From the NCBI RefSeq assembly GCF_028372415.1, contig NC_092875.1, positions 31,824,817-31,888,816 on the forward strand: a stretch of 64,000 nucleotides of DNA, read 5' to 3'. Within the stretch, counting starts at the first letter, position 1. Each line of letters opens with the position of its first letter. A program made the translations under genes and the position numbers. The notes beneath the pieces are model-generated. The model had not been told where the DNA came from. It did no database searches and saw only the letters and a program-made list of their open reading frames with translations. Source of the stretch: Notamacropus eugenii (Eukaryota; Chordata; Mammalia; Diprotodontia; Macropodidae). This document shows, one piece after another, positions 24,701 through 36,265 of the stretch.

Positions 24701-27183
24701 ACCTCGTTTGTGTAAGATAATAGCTCTTTTTTAGCTGTTCTTGAACTGTCTTACTTTTTGAAGTCTTATCATATTCAGGCCTACCACAATCTTTTAAGTT
24801 GTCTAATTACTAGTAAGAATCTTAGACATAGGTTTTACTTTTTGCATACAAAAAAGGTAAATATTCTATCCTTATTTAGTCCCTTGTAATTGGTCATTTG
24901 TATGTACCTTATATTTCTCTTGGCTCTTGTATGTCAAATCTTCGATTTGAGTTCAGGGTGTTGTTTTTTTTTTTAAACAGAGTCCTAGAAGTTTGATAGT
25001 TGATTAAATGTCCATTTTTTAAAATTCAGAATTATGTTTAGCTTTGCTGGGTATGATATTTTTGGCCAGAGGCCCAGTACTTTTACTCTTCAATATATGG
25101 TGCTGCAAGACCTATGATTTTTTTTAGTATCACCAAATCTAGATCTTGTGTGATTCTAATTGTGATACTGTTGCATAAATTGTTCTTTCCTTTTACTCAA
25201 TATTTTGTCTGATCTGGAGATTTTGGAATATAACTAGAATATTTCTGTGAGTTTTCCTCATATCTCTCAGGTAGTAATTGGTGACTTTTTTCTATTTCTA
25301 CTTTCCTCTCTTGTTCTAATGCTTCAGGAAAAGTTTCCTTAATTATTTCCTGTATTATTGTATCAAGATTCTTCTTTTGATCATAACTTTCTGGTAGTCC
25401 AATTATTCTTGTTTTTTTTTCCCTCAATCTGTTCACAAGATCTGTTTTGCTTATGAGATGTTTTGTATTCTCTATTTTTTTCATTCCTTACATTTTGGTT
25501 TTTTTCTTTCATCTATTATAACTTCCCTGGATTCCCCTTCCCCAATTCTGATTTTCAAGGAGTCATTTTCTTCCTTAAGATTCTGGATCTCCTATTTTAA
25601 TTGGTTGACTTTTTCTCAATCTTCCTGTTTTTCTTTTATAATTATTATTATTTTTCTCTTTCCCCTCAATCTCATTTGATTTTTAAAGTCTTTTTAAGTT
25701 CTTCAATAAATTACTTTTGGGCAGGTGATCATTTGACAATAATCTTTGGGGTAGAAGAGGGTTTCTTTACTTCAATGTCATCCTCTGAAGATGATCGCCA
25801 CGCTTTTCTTTTCCTATAATAGCTCTGTATGGTTGAATTCTTTCTCCTTTATGCATTTTTTTGTACTAACTTAGTGGTGAAATTTTCTGACCTACTCTGC
25901 CATCTTTCTAGAATTCTCTCCTAAACCAATTCTTAAATTATCTCTCCTTGGTCTATTTTCCAGGTCAATTGTTGGGTTTTTTTCTCAGTGAGATATTTTA
26001 CATTTTCTTTTTTTCCATTCTTTTGATTTTTATTTGATTCTTGATGTTTCATAGTCATTAGCTGCCACTTGCCCAATTCTAATTTTTAATGAATTATTTT
26101 CTTCAGTTAGCTTTTGTACTTTCCTATTTGGCCAATTGTACTTTTTAAAGAGTTGTGTTCTTCAGTGGACTTTTGTTCCATTTGGCCAACTTATTTTTTT
26201 TAAGGAATTGTTTTCTACATCATTTTTTGTCCTTTTCTATGTTGTTGACTCTCTTGCATATCTCATTTTCCCACCAAATTTTCTTCTGCCTCTTATTTGA
26301 CTTTTAAAAACCTTCCTGGGCTCTTCCAAGGCTTTTGGGGCTTGAGACCTGTTCACATCCTCCTTTGAGGTTTCAAATATTAGGTATATTGACAACGTTG
26401 TCCTCTTTTGAATTTGTGTTTTTTGATCTTCCCTGTCTTCGTAGAAAGAATCTATGGTCAGTGTCAGCTTCTCCCTTTTGTTCATGATGTTTACCCAACT
26501 CCTAGTTTTTTAAAGTTGAGTTCCCCTGCTGGAGCACAGAGGTCACCATCCCAAGCCTTTTGTGGTAGGGGCCAGGGGCCTGGTCACTGATTTTGTGTGC
26601 TCGGGTCTCTATACTAGCAGCTGGAGGCTGTAGGGGTCTGGCTGCTTAGGTGCTGAGTTGGGGTCCTAATGGTGGTGTCTTGTGTGTGGGCTTGAGGTTA
26701 GGTGGGGGTTTTCTGCGTTTCCCTGGTGCTACCCTGAAGTACTTGTTGGAGGTCTTCCCCCTGAAGGATGCTGCCTGCCTTGGGCTGCACCAAAGCATAG
26801 GGTGGTCTGGCTGCTAGGGGATGCCTGCCCACCAGTGCATATTGTGGTTCTTGCTTTTGGAGTCTGTTGGCTCCTCTTGACTGTGCCAAGGCACATGGGG
26901 TCCTGGTGTTGGCGCTTGCTCGCTCCACCACCCTGGGGCTTAGGATCTCCCACTGGTTTGCTGAGGTGCCTCCAGTCCTTGACTCCCCTTCCACTAGAGT
27001 AAAGAGGGACTTTCCTGATGATCTCCAAGTGTCCTGGGCTAATAGAACGCTTCTTCTCATTTTTCTGCTAGCTCTGCTGTTCCAGGATTTTTCCTGGGGT
27101 TATATCTTCTGGGTTTTCAGAGGTCAATAAAGGTGAATGAGAGCAACTTACTGCTTATTCTGCCATCTTGGCTCCCAGAGGTA
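21795..27183 (-). repeat. Long LINE-1, antisense, internally deleted, hosting a HAL1-like insert
   Basis: Read on the minus strand the element starts near 27183 with 'ctctgggagccaagatggca', a typical L1 5' end. A G/C-richer 5' UTR follows (about 26,500-27,180), then ORF1 N-terminal coding around 26485-25925 and ORF1 C-terminal coding around 23930-23500. ORF2 endonuclease-region sequence comes next (about 23,400-22,460), then the C-terminal half of ORF2 from 22,450 to 21,795. About 1.5 kb of reverse-transcriptase region is missing at about 22,450; the piece is present in the copy at 39-42 kb. A nested element occupies 23943-25921. The 3' UTR and tail are absent at the low end. All frames are broken. 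Confidence 0.85.
23943..25921 (-). repeat. HAL1-like (ORF1-only) LINE nested in the L1
   Basis: Minus-strand open frame 25484-25197 has the L1 ORF1-type RNA-binding motif 'RIIGLPESYDQKKNLD' and 'EIIKETFPEALEQERKVEIE'. Its 5' end near 25,910 reads 'agaaagatggcagagtaggt', a separate start from the host L1. Between the ORF1 part and the low end there is about 1.1 kb of pyrimidine-rich 3' UTR-like sequence and no ORF2, which is what HAL1 elements look like. The site duplication taaaccagt (23934-23942) / taaaccaat (25922-25930) flanks it, and the sister L1 copy at about 41,577 has the empty site (gtaaaccaataattcttaaa). The (CA)n tract at 24284-24300 is inside it. Confidence 0.75.
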
Positions 27184-27315
27184 TAATACATTTTTTTCAA
27201 TACTCTTGTCTGGAGTATAAGCTAACTTCTATAAGGAGTAGGATCTTCCTCTGACTGGAGTTTTGCACATATGAATTCCTCATGAACATTGAGGGAAGTA
27301 AGGGCAAGGATTACC

Positions 27316-27418
27316 AGGGGTGGGGTAACTGAAGCCTAGAGGCCACATGTGGCCCTCTAGGTCCTCAAGTGTGGCCTTTTACATGTGGCCTTGAAGCTAC
27401 AAGTTCCCCACCCCTGGA
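27316..27418. mobile_element. Small hAT-like non-autonomous DNA element with inverted ends
   Basis: The left end 'caggggtgggg' and right end 'ccccacccctg' are perfect inverted repeats about 100 bp apart. Inside, 'ggccacatgtggccctctag' is palindromic and 'catgtggcc' recurs. A relative with the same left end and the same 'ctaggtcctcaag' lies at 50298. The termini and the 'ctaggtcctcaag' block fit hAT/Charlie-type elements. I could not confirm an 8-bp target duplication; only gattac/gattat is visible. Confidence 0.6.
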
Positions 27419-27429
27419 TTATGCTCTTT

Positions 27430-29000
27430 TAAGAGATAAAGAAGCCCAGATAGCATCATGTGAGATCAGAGACCTGGGTTTTGAATCCCACTCTAGTCTA
27501 GGCTTCACTTCTTAAGACTGGGCAAAGCCTGCTGAATATGGGTTAGTTCGTTTTAGGGCAAGATCCTCTGGCTAAGTAGGATCCTAGAGAGGAAGTAAAT
27601 GTTGTATGAACTTCCAGGGACTGGGATTTTAAAGTGTTTGTCTTAATGTTATTTTATAGATGATAGAACAAAAGAAAATTCTTACTTTAGAGAAAGTAAA
27701 GAAAAAAGGTTACCTTTGAAGACCTGGGTGTTCAATTGTTAATTCAAATTAGAATTGAATTCCTGCTTAAAGGCCAGGCATAGCACCTGATAGTAAGGAT
27801 GCAAAGGTAAAACTGAAACTGTTTTTGTCTTAAATAAAGGAGATTGTTTTATTGCAGAAGCATATACATAGATAAGTGAACCCCAAGAATATGCAAAGCA
27901 ATGGGCAATAATTGGGAAAATGTGTCAAGAAAGGCTTCTCATGTAGGAGTTATTTCTCCATTCTTGAGTCTCAGTTTACCTCTCTTGCTCTTGAAGGGAG
28001 TGGTTCTTTAAATCTCATGCTCACTATTTCAGGGTGAGGGTGCATTGGATACTGAAGGAGGTGATATCTGTGTCCCATGATAGCCATTCCTCCAAAGGGG
28101 AAGAGAGAGAGACCCAATACTATTTTTTCCCCCCAAGTTGTCCAGTTTTACTATTGTGAAAGGAATGGGGCGGGGGAGCAGGACTGAGAGCAGTATGAAA
28201 AGTGAAGAAATTGACTTTTTTGGAGGCCCATCTTCCCCTCCCCCCAACACTGTTGCTCTGCAGTCTCTGGCTAGGGGCTGCCTGTTAATGGGGAATGCAG
28301 TATTAATGAAGTGTCCCAGATCGCCTCCACCACTGGTAATCCATCTCCATCAGGGCTGAGGAGGCTGTTGACAGGGTGAATGGAAGTGAATGAGTCCATC
28401 ATCCTTGATGAGGAGGGGGCAGGGGAGGAGAGTTGCTGGGGAGAGGGTCTCCTGAGAGCACAAACACTCCTGTTCTCTCCTGCAGGTATGCAATAAATGG
28501 AGAGTGATAAAACAGGAGGCTGCACCAGGAAATCAATGAGAGGAGGGCCCTGTGGGCTCCCTTCCTCCTTCCTCTGCCTTCCCTTGCTCCTACTCAAGTT
28601 CACTTTCCCAGGGAAATGTCTAAGGTGAGGGCTATGGAAACACTTCTTCAAAGGCCCCTCTTAGGCTGAACTCACAGCTAAAGTGCACTAGAGCTCCCTG
28701 TTTCTGCTTGGAATTCTGAAGGAAAAAAGATGGAATTTTCCATCAGCCTTCCAGAGCCCTGTTCATTGGGGATGGATAGAATGGGTGGGAAGGCATGTAA
28801 AGGAAGGGGGGGGGGGGAGACAGCTTACCAAAGGTATTTGCCTCCCTGTTACCTCTGGGACAGTTATCCTCTTGGGATCCACAGACTTCCTCTCATTCCT
28901 CCAAGAGGTCAGTGGATAGATTTGTGAAATCGGTGGAGGAAGAGGGGTAGAATTACATCAGAATTTTTACTAAGACTTAGTGTTACATTCAATTGTGAAG
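27430..29000. other. Non-coding stretch, nothing recognised
   Basis: Short open frames on both strands, including 28651-28271 on the minus strand, overlap each other and resemble no known protein. A G-run lies at 28805-28817. The part from 28,200 to 28,650 has a moderate G/C content and no repeat signature. Confidence 0.4.
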
Positions 29001-29004
29001 TTGT

Positions 29005-29215
29005 TGGTTGGGTTTGTCCCTCGTTTTCAAAGAGGTCAATGACATCAAGATGATATGAGTTGCAGTTGACTTTAATTTGAGTGAGGGAGGGCTGTGCTAG
29101 ATCACCAGCCTCACTTTCTCCTCCAGAGCCATCTAGGTCCAGTAGTGAGATATTAGTCAGGATGACTGGAGATGGCCCAGGATGCAATGGGAGACCCTGG
29201 CCCTTTTAGATTAAG
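29005..29215 (-). repeat. RTE-type SINE 3' end, antisense
   Basis: 'cctcgttttcaaagaggtca' then 'gagttgcagttgactttaat' and 'accagcctcactttctcctc' is the reverse complement of the 3' half of the SINE at 19184-19497. The tRNA-like head is missing. Confidence 0.75.
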
Positions 29216-29679
29216 GATTTTCAGGTTCTCACTTTGAGTGAGGTAATGTTCATTCAGTGAATAGGTTTCTTTAAGAAGTGAGTCAAGGGGATGGCCCTTT
29301 TAATTTAAAAAAATCACACATGGAGGGAAGACTTTTCAGGGTCGCTGGTCAAAAGAGAAACAGCTTCTACTGACATTTACTCAGAGCCAGCAGGGTCCAA
29401 AATATAGCCATTAAGTGGAACTTGGGCAGGGACCTATTGTGGTCCAATCTATGAGTTCCAGAGTGAAATGGGTTTAAGACTTGGCCATAGACAATGAAGC
29501 ACTGATCTGAGGCTTCACTGGGCTGTCAAAGGTGTCCATGACCCAAGAGGTAAGAGCCACCTTGATCTAGAATTGAATGGAAACTCTTTAATCAATATTT
29601 AAGGTCCATTAACCCTTTCTGTACTCTGCAATCCAGCTATCCTTCACATAGGGTGCTATAACTTTCGAGTTGACACTTT

Positions 29680-30140
29680 TGACCAGGCTGTGCCTCATTT
29701 TTGGAGCATCTTTCCTTTTGGAGAATTCTTGGTTTCCTTCAAGAACTCTGCTCAAGCATCACTTTCCATCTAATGGCTCATCCTCTAGTTAATAGCATTA
29801 CCTCCTCTTTATTTCTATATATTTCCTACATAAAAACCCTAGAAGCATAGGTATATATTTAGAATGGATTTCAGAGACCCTTATTTCTACTTTCCTAGTT
29901 TTACAGAAGAGGAAACTTGGGCAAGTCATTTAAGCTCTCTGGGCCTCAAAATCAAGTAGATAGCAATCACCAAAAGTGGGATTTGAATTCAGTTCTTCTG
30001 ACTCCAGAGCCAGGGCTCTATTCACTTTAGTGTGAAGCAGATCTGTTTTTCTATCTTGATAGAATGGTGGAGACTCCTTGAAGGCAGGGATTATTTTTTT
30101 TGTCTTCATCTTTAGCTTCTAATATAGTACTGAGCTACTA
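29680..30140. repeat. Worn L2 and MIR pieces
   Basis: 'tggtttccttcaagaactct' (about 29,730) is L2-like on the plus strand. An antisense MIR core lies at 29848-30040 ('ttacagaagaggaaacttgg', then 'gggatttgaattcagttctt'). An L2 3' end follows at 30060-30135 ('actccttgaaggcagggatt'). All are fragments. Confidence 0.55.
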
Positions 30141-30955
30141 GATATCTTAGTAAAAAGGGTTTATTCTGTGAAGTTTGGATTTGGTCAAAGCACTGAATTT
30201 GAGGACTTACAGGACCACACGTTCCCCACCTCTGATGTAGCACATAGTGTTTCTGATGGTTCTGCTCTACTGAGTCCCAAGCCACTTCTGAGAACCATTC
30301 TAAGAGGAGTTCCTGGGAGTGAGATGCTTATGTTTAATGATGCTAAAGCAGGAACACATTATGGGCTACATAGTGAGTCAAGCATTTGGAAAATGCCCAA
30401 CTTGGTCTCTGCCCTCAGCAGCTTACAACCCAGTAAGGAAGAAGACTGATGTAGAGAAATAAATAGATTCAAGGCAGAATGTCGTGGTCACAAAGACACA
30501 AAATGCTCTATGAAGACTCGGGTTTGGAAGTTTTAGATGTTCTGATGTAGAAGGAGGCAGCAAAGTTCTTATTAGGACAGGGTAAGCAGACCTTTGTCAC
30601 AGGGCTTCAAAATCTAAAAGGCATTAGTACCACTAGCTCTAGAATGGATACTACTCAGCAAAAGTAATCAACAAGAAATGAGAAACTATCATCTAGTGGC
30701 TTCCTCTACTACCCCTCTCCCAGCTGCAGCAAGTTCCTTCCCACCCTTCTCCTTCCCTTCCCATTCAGACAATAGCCTCTTGGTATTTTGTGATGAATCT
30801 TTACCCATACCAAAACTAAAGGGCAAGTTATCCCAACTTGCCCCTGACACAAACATTGTTAGATGTGATTCTGTCTAGCCAGGGTGATCTTTAGACTAGG
30901 AGTCAGGAACATGGTATTGTAATTAGTTCTGCTATTTAACTACACTGTTAGGTAA
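30141..30955. other. Non-coding stretch
   Basis: An open frame at 30168-30449 resembles no host protein I know. The part near 30,410 ('tctgccctcagcagcttaca') looks like a piece of a dispersed repeat. Nothing else is recognised. Confidence 0.35.
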
Positions 30956-30959
30956 ATCA

Positions 30960-31645
30960 GTCTCTCTGAAAAGCAGCATGGTGCCACAGAAAACACTAGA
31001 TTTGGAATCAGAAGGCAATAGCCTTAAAAAGCAGTTTTGGACCCTTTCTTCCAAGATGGTGCCAAAGGCAAAGAAGGAAGCCCTTGTGCCCCCCAAGACA
31101 GAAGCCAAGTCTAAGGCCTTGAAGGCCAAGAAGGTGGTGTTGAAAGATGTCTGTAGCCACAAAAAGAAATCTGAACATCCCTCACCTTCTGGAGCCCCAA
31201 TACACTAAGACTTCAAAGGCAGCCCAAATACTCTAGAAGAAACAAGCTTGATCACTATGCCATTGTTAAGTTTCGCTTGGCCACTATGAAGAAGACTGAG
31301 CACAACACCCTAGAGTTTCTTGTGAATGTCAAGGTCAACAAGCATCACATCAATCAGGTGGTAAAGAAATTGTATGACATCGATGTGGCCAAGGTCAATA
31401 CACTGATCTGGACTGATGAAGAGAAGGTCTACATCCAACTTGCTCTAGACTATGATGCTTTAGATGTTGCCAACAAAATGGGAATCATCTAAACTGTGTC
31501 CAGCTATCCCACTCAACCTACCATAAAAAGTTTTCCAGGGGGGAATAAAACAGTTTTTGCTGCTTACTATTGATGTGGTATTGACCAAGGGCCAGATCTA
31601 CATGCGTCAATCTTCCCTTCCATAAAATAAAGAAGTTACTCAAGC
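30960..31645 (+). repeat. MIR/CORE-SINE split by the RPL23A retrocopy
   Basis: The left half (about 30960-31026) has 'agcagcatggtgccacagaa' and 'actagatttggaatcagaag'. The right half (about 31560-31645) continues with 'tgcttactattgatgtggta', 'gaccaagggccagatc' and 'ttccataaaataaagaagtt'. Joined in order these are one SINE, interrupted between 31040 and 31546. Confidence 0.7.
31040..31546 (+). pseudogene. RPL23A: RPL23A processed pseudogene
   Basis: This is an intronless copy of the large-subunit ribosomal protein uL23 (RPL23A), which sits near the polypeptide exit tunnel. The coding part runs from ATG at 31056 ([20 protein letters not shown]) to TAA at 31490-31492 ([14 protein letters not shown]), and the family C-terminal block '[15 protein letters not shown]' is intact. 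Frame is lost after 'SHKKK', in the basic segment around 31,170-31,280, where the copy is also shorter than the gene, so no full protein can be made. AATAAA lies at 31544-31549. Likely target duplication: aaaagcagttttg (31027-31039) and aaaacagtttttg (31547-31559). No promoter is seen. Confidence 0.9.
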
Positions 31646-31654
31646 CCTCTTCCC

Positions 31655-31905
31655 TAGAGTAGTAGAATAGCTGCCTAATTAGTCTCCTTGTTTCTTGAGT
31701 CTCATCCCTATTATAATCTACTGCTGCTAAAGTGATTTCCTTAAGAGTAGATCTTTCTGTCATTTCTTTAGTCAATAAGTTTTCCCTATTGCTTTTAGAA
31801 TCAAATTTGAAACCTTGTGTTTAGCATTTAGATAGCCCTTTACAATATTTATCCAGAATCATTGTTTGAATTAGAGTGAGAAGGGAAATAATAACACTCA
31901 AATTG
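31655..31905 (+). repeat. L2 LINE fragment, sense
   Basis: 'tagctgcctaattagtctcc', 'atctactgctgctaaagtga', and 'gcttttagaatcaaatttga' follow the L2 3' ORF2 order also seen at 4650-5215. Confidence 0.65.
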
Positions 31906-32434
31906 CTTTTATCATTTTTCTCAGTATGATATGACTTTGTGCTGATTGGAATCCATTCCTCTATCACCAGATGTTGAGTGAAGAATCTAAGCTCTATTGG
32001 CAGGTAGAATAGAAATAGACATTCACAGAGCCTGATGGAAGGGATCTGGTCTTGAGGATAAAGGGGGGAAATCCAGGGTCCAAGACATTTAAAAGTAGAG
32101 CTGTCCATGATGGCTTAAGGATGACAAGAAGGAAGGGTTTTTATTTGTTTTTACCCGGGCCTGATGATGAGGGCAGGGAAAGATGGTATCGTTGATCTCT
32201 TGGAGACCAGAGAGACAAAGCAAAGAGAACCTTAACTGATCATATCTCTATACTATGGAGAATTAAGATTGACGGATGCTGAGGATCTCTTTCCTTATAG
32301 GGCCACCATTGACGGGGTCAGTGGCTGCCTGTGTTTCTGGAACTTCAGCTCCTATCCTCAGGGCACTGGGGCTCTAAAGCATTACCCTGGAGAGAGAACA
32401 GTTTGAAGTCTAAGATCACATATACTTAAGCTCA
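31906..32434. other. Non-coding stretch, nothing recognised
   Basis: No gene or clear repeat is seen. The minus-strand open frame 32108-31821 is short and not recognised. Confidence 0.35.
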
Positions 32435-32590
32435 CGGTTCTAAAGGCAGAAGGAATCTTGGGTCATTTAACTCAATACCTTCATCTTGAAGATGAGAAAA
32501 CTGTGGCCCAGGGATATCAAACAATGTCCCCAATAAGTAAGAGTTGGCATTTGAACCCAGGTCTTGACTCCAGAGTCAAGATTCCTTCTA
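32435..32590 (-). repeat. MIR/SINE remnant, antisense
   Basis: 'tcttgaagatgagaaaactg', 'agtaagagttggcatttgaa' and 'cccaggtcttgactccagag' are the reverse complement of the SINE core and head. Confidence 0.6.
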
Positions 32591-33219
32591 GCTTTCTTAA
32601 TAAAAAAAGATCCTTAGGTCCTAAAACAGACCATCAGCCTCTTTTGGGCATTTCCTACTTCACTCCTAAATAGTGGCACCTGAAATTCTATCCAATGGCT
32701 TCCTTTTACCAAGGAAAACATCAGAACTATCTCCTCCCTTCCATCATATGTGGAAGATGCTAAGAAAAGAAGGTAGAGCAGTTTGCCTCAAATCCCGGTG
32801 ACAGTTTTTGTACTATCCTCTTGTTTCCTAAACTTGCATGGAAATTGGGCTATATCCTCAATGCTGGCATTATGCACATTTGGATAAAATTAACTTCTAG
32901 GTATATAATTGCCTGTTAGGTCGATTTGTTTAGAGATGTGGACTTTGGGTACAGAGAGCTGGGTGACTTAGTTTAAAAAGTATGGAAGCAGAAGAAATGG
33001 ACTAACATGTCGTCCTTTACAATGTTAAGGACATGGGTTTGTAACTCCATTGTGTAACATGTAGATGGAAGATTCTAAATTTTACACCCAGCACAAGGAA
33101 ACACAGTAATGAAGCTGTCAGATTTTATACCAGAGAACTTATGTGAATGGCAAGTTTCAGGGATTTTAAAATACCTAATGCAGGAGAAGAATGCATCTGG
33201 GGGAACCAAAGAACCTAGA

Positions 33220-33430
33220 GAAGAATGTTGGTAGATGGAAGAATCTAGCTGCCAATACTGTCTCTGACACTTAGGAAGCAATAGATCAAATGCTACCTCA
33301 AACACTTTCTACCTACTCAAACTGTAGCAAGTGATTAACCTTTCTTGGGCTTAGTTTCCTCATTTGTAAAATGAGCATGGGAGTAAATTCTGGCCTCTAA
33401 GGTCCTATGATAATCTCTAGATCTTTTCCC
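33220..33430 (+). repeat. SINE remnant, sense
   Basis: 'tgtctctgacacttaggaag' near 33262 and 'gggcttagtttcctcatttg' with 'taaaatgagcatgggagtaa' at 33350 form a worn SINE. Confidence 0.55.
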
Positions 33431-35920
33431 TATGGATCTAGCATCCCAGAATGACATTTATGGATGTATTTGCTGGACTTTGAATGGACACAGGAAATTT
33501 CAGATATTCCCCAAGAAAATTATGGAAGTAGGATGGTTTCTCATGGAGTCTGGATATTAGTAGGAAATACTCAATGATACCACCCATAGTTCTATGCAGA
33601 GGGTTCGGGGGGAACGATGACTGCTGCTACTTCACCCCATAACTGGGGAGAAGAATATGTCCCTGTTTTCTTGTTATTGAAAAATCAGGAACAGCTAAAG
33701 GTCATAGTATCTTTTTATTTGAGAGTTGGGAAGCTAGGACTCTGGGCGGTGGTGGGTGGAGACATAGTTACCTGAAGCTCTCAGCTCTCTTACGTCAAGA
33801 AATGTGGGCCCACCTGACTATAATGAATCACTATGAAACCAGAACTTGAAATAGCTTCGTAACTTCCTGTTGAGAGAATGGTTATCTTGGGAATTAGTTG
33901 GGCTAACCTACAATGGGTAGTTTGAGAACCCAAACCTCAAAGGATCAAGAGACCTGTTTTGCTTGGGTAAAATGGTTAAATGACAATATAAAGGTACCTC
34001 CAATTTATATCACTGTGATCTCTGAGGAGATTCAATTCCCATATCTTAAGTCTGAAGGATCCAAATATGACTTGGAATATCTGAACCCCATGTAGGGCAC
34101 TGCAGGTAACTAAAAAGATGAGAAAAATATCTCCGAGAATGATTCCAATACCAATAGCTTGGTCTAGGTTTCACATGTCCTCCTTGTCCAGGGACTCTAA
34201 AATTTTGTTCCTGACTTATCTTCTACTCATATGATAGTACAGATATAGCTCAGTACAATCACAGGCTAACTGTGGAATCAGAACATAGGTTCAAATCCTG
34301 TGGGTTTCTGTCTGCAATGCCAATGTCTTGGGCTACAATGTCAGTGGTAACAGTATCATGACTATCCATGCCCATTTTCTCCCACCAATGGTACCTACTA
34401 TCTAAATGCAGGCTGGGATGGTTGGGAGAAGGAGAGTCCATAGTAGTGGCATCCCTTCTAAGGAGAGTAGTAGCATCACATCTCTTCCATCACCATCCTT
34501 TCATCAATTTCTTAAAGGAATCCCTTGAAGACATTTCTCAAGGGTTAGTGTGGTTAGGTCAATGAAAAGTCAAATACTAGGACCAAATCAGCCAACTCTA
34601 CAACTGCCGTTTTGATTCTGACATAATCACAACATATATTCTTTACCCCAATTAAATTTATAATGATTTTCCTCTCTCTCAACATTTTGCTAGCTCAATG
34701 ATCTCATCAATGTCAATGTTAGTTACTTCATTCTGTGGAAACAGATCAGAGTCCATCTGGAGTTCCTAAAGTTTATTTGTTTTCTTATTTCCTTAGCACA
34801 TTACAGTATATACTCTATACAATATCATAGATTTCATTCCTCTCTCCTCTTTTTGTTCAACTGTGGGTCCAGTTGATAGGTCCAAGTGGATTGATAAAGC
34901 GACTGAAATTGATGGTTTTGGTTCATGACCCTCAGGGATTCATAGGTAATCCTGCATTCAGAAAGGCAGAATGAGAACTTAATCACAGAGGAATGAGTGA
35001 AATGAGCTTAAGGTTGATGATGAACATCTTTGTACCTTCAGAGACTGGAGATACTGCTTCCTGGGAAGCAAGAGCTTCCTAGAAGAAGGAGCTAAGCTCA
35101 GGTTGGGTGAACTGACTCCAAGAAACTCATCCACCAGAGAAGGAAAAAGTTGAAAGTATAGAGGCTCCACTCTGAAACTTTGTAAAGGAAGAAAAAGTGT
35201 GACACTGGTTGGTTCTTGGGTCTGATGGAGAGAAAGGCAAAACCTCAAGTGGGCCTTAGAATGAGTTGGGGAAGGAATACTATTCCTTTTTTTCTGAAAA
35301 AATGTCACAAAAATAGAATGTAGGGCTCTCTTGACTTTTCTGGAATGAGGCCCCAAGGAAAATCAGTCATGGGATGCCTGATGCACCATGGCACCTCCAT
35401 CATAATGTTGTCCAAACACAAGGTTTTTCAGCTTCTCCGTCAATAGTCATGTGGTATCTGACAGGATTAATCTGAAAAATCTGAGTTTCTTTGGCTTCCT
35501 CTATTGTGGTCAGTCTGTCCTTACTTGACAAGGGCCCATTTTCCTGCTTGGCAGCAAAGCCTTGACTCTCTTATATGTAGGAACTCTCATGGGTGAGATT
35601 GAGAAGAAAGATCTCAAGGGACACAGTGTATTGAGGCTACCTTATTTTCAAGAGGCCTGATGATAAGGTCCATTCACAGGGAGCTGATAGAGAATCATGG
35701 TCCCCAAGAATTATCTCATTTCCAGGAAGTGCTGGCAAACCATAAATGGTTGTTGGTTTAAAAGGAGTCTGAGAGTTCCCCTTTCTGTGATGGAGCATCA
35801 ATAGTCAGGACAATTATGGCTGAGCAAGAGTCCCTTTACCCTCTTAAGCCCCTCCTTCATCCTTAGCTGAGTAAGAGGGTCTCTTAGTCTAAGGTCAGCG
35901 TCAAGTTTCCATTGATCTGC
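33431..35920. other. Long stretch without recognised genes
   Basis: Several open frames (for example 34979-35356, minus, 125 codons) resemble nothing known. A loose similarity exists between about 34,880-35,200 and about 46,850-47,090 (gagctcagg followed by comparable blocks), so an uncatalogued repeat is possible. Confidence 0.35.
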
Positions 35921-35924
35921 TTAT

Positions 35925-36265
35925 AATTAGTCTTTCCTGTTTACCTTATGTTAGTCCTGATTCTTATATTTGCAAGTCAGATTTTCTGTTCACTTCTGGT
36001 CTTCCTCAAAAATACCTTAAAGTTTTTTAATTAAAGATCCAGTTTCTTCCCCTTGCAGAATTACACTCAGCTTTGGTGGGTAGGTTATTATTGGCTCTTC
36101 ACAACATCATATTCTATGCCTTTCAGTTTTTCAATGCAGAAGCTGCAATTTGGAACTATTTCCAAGAGTCTATAAAACTATGCATACCCTTCAAACCGTA
36201 ATACCACTACTCCATTTCTGTTCCAAAGAGATAAAAAGGGAAAGGGGCCTTTTTGTACACCATTA
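35925..36265. repeat. LINE-1 fragments, two orientations side by side
   Basis: 35925-36160 matches the inter-ORF region of the antisense L1 copies ('tttcaatgcagaagctgcaa' parallels 'ctaatgtagaagctgcaag' at 23,643). From about 36,165 a sense L1 ORF2 3' piece follows ('taataccactactccatttc' and 'ccaaagagataaaaaggg'). Confidence 0.6.

Noticed and set aside
26682-27130. Several open frames of 87-120 codons on both strands
   Set aside because: They lie in the G/C-richer 5' UTR of the antisense L1 and have no family match.
28271-28651. 126-codon minus-strand open frame
   Set aside because: No homology recognised, no splice or promoter context, and the opposite strand is similarly open in places.
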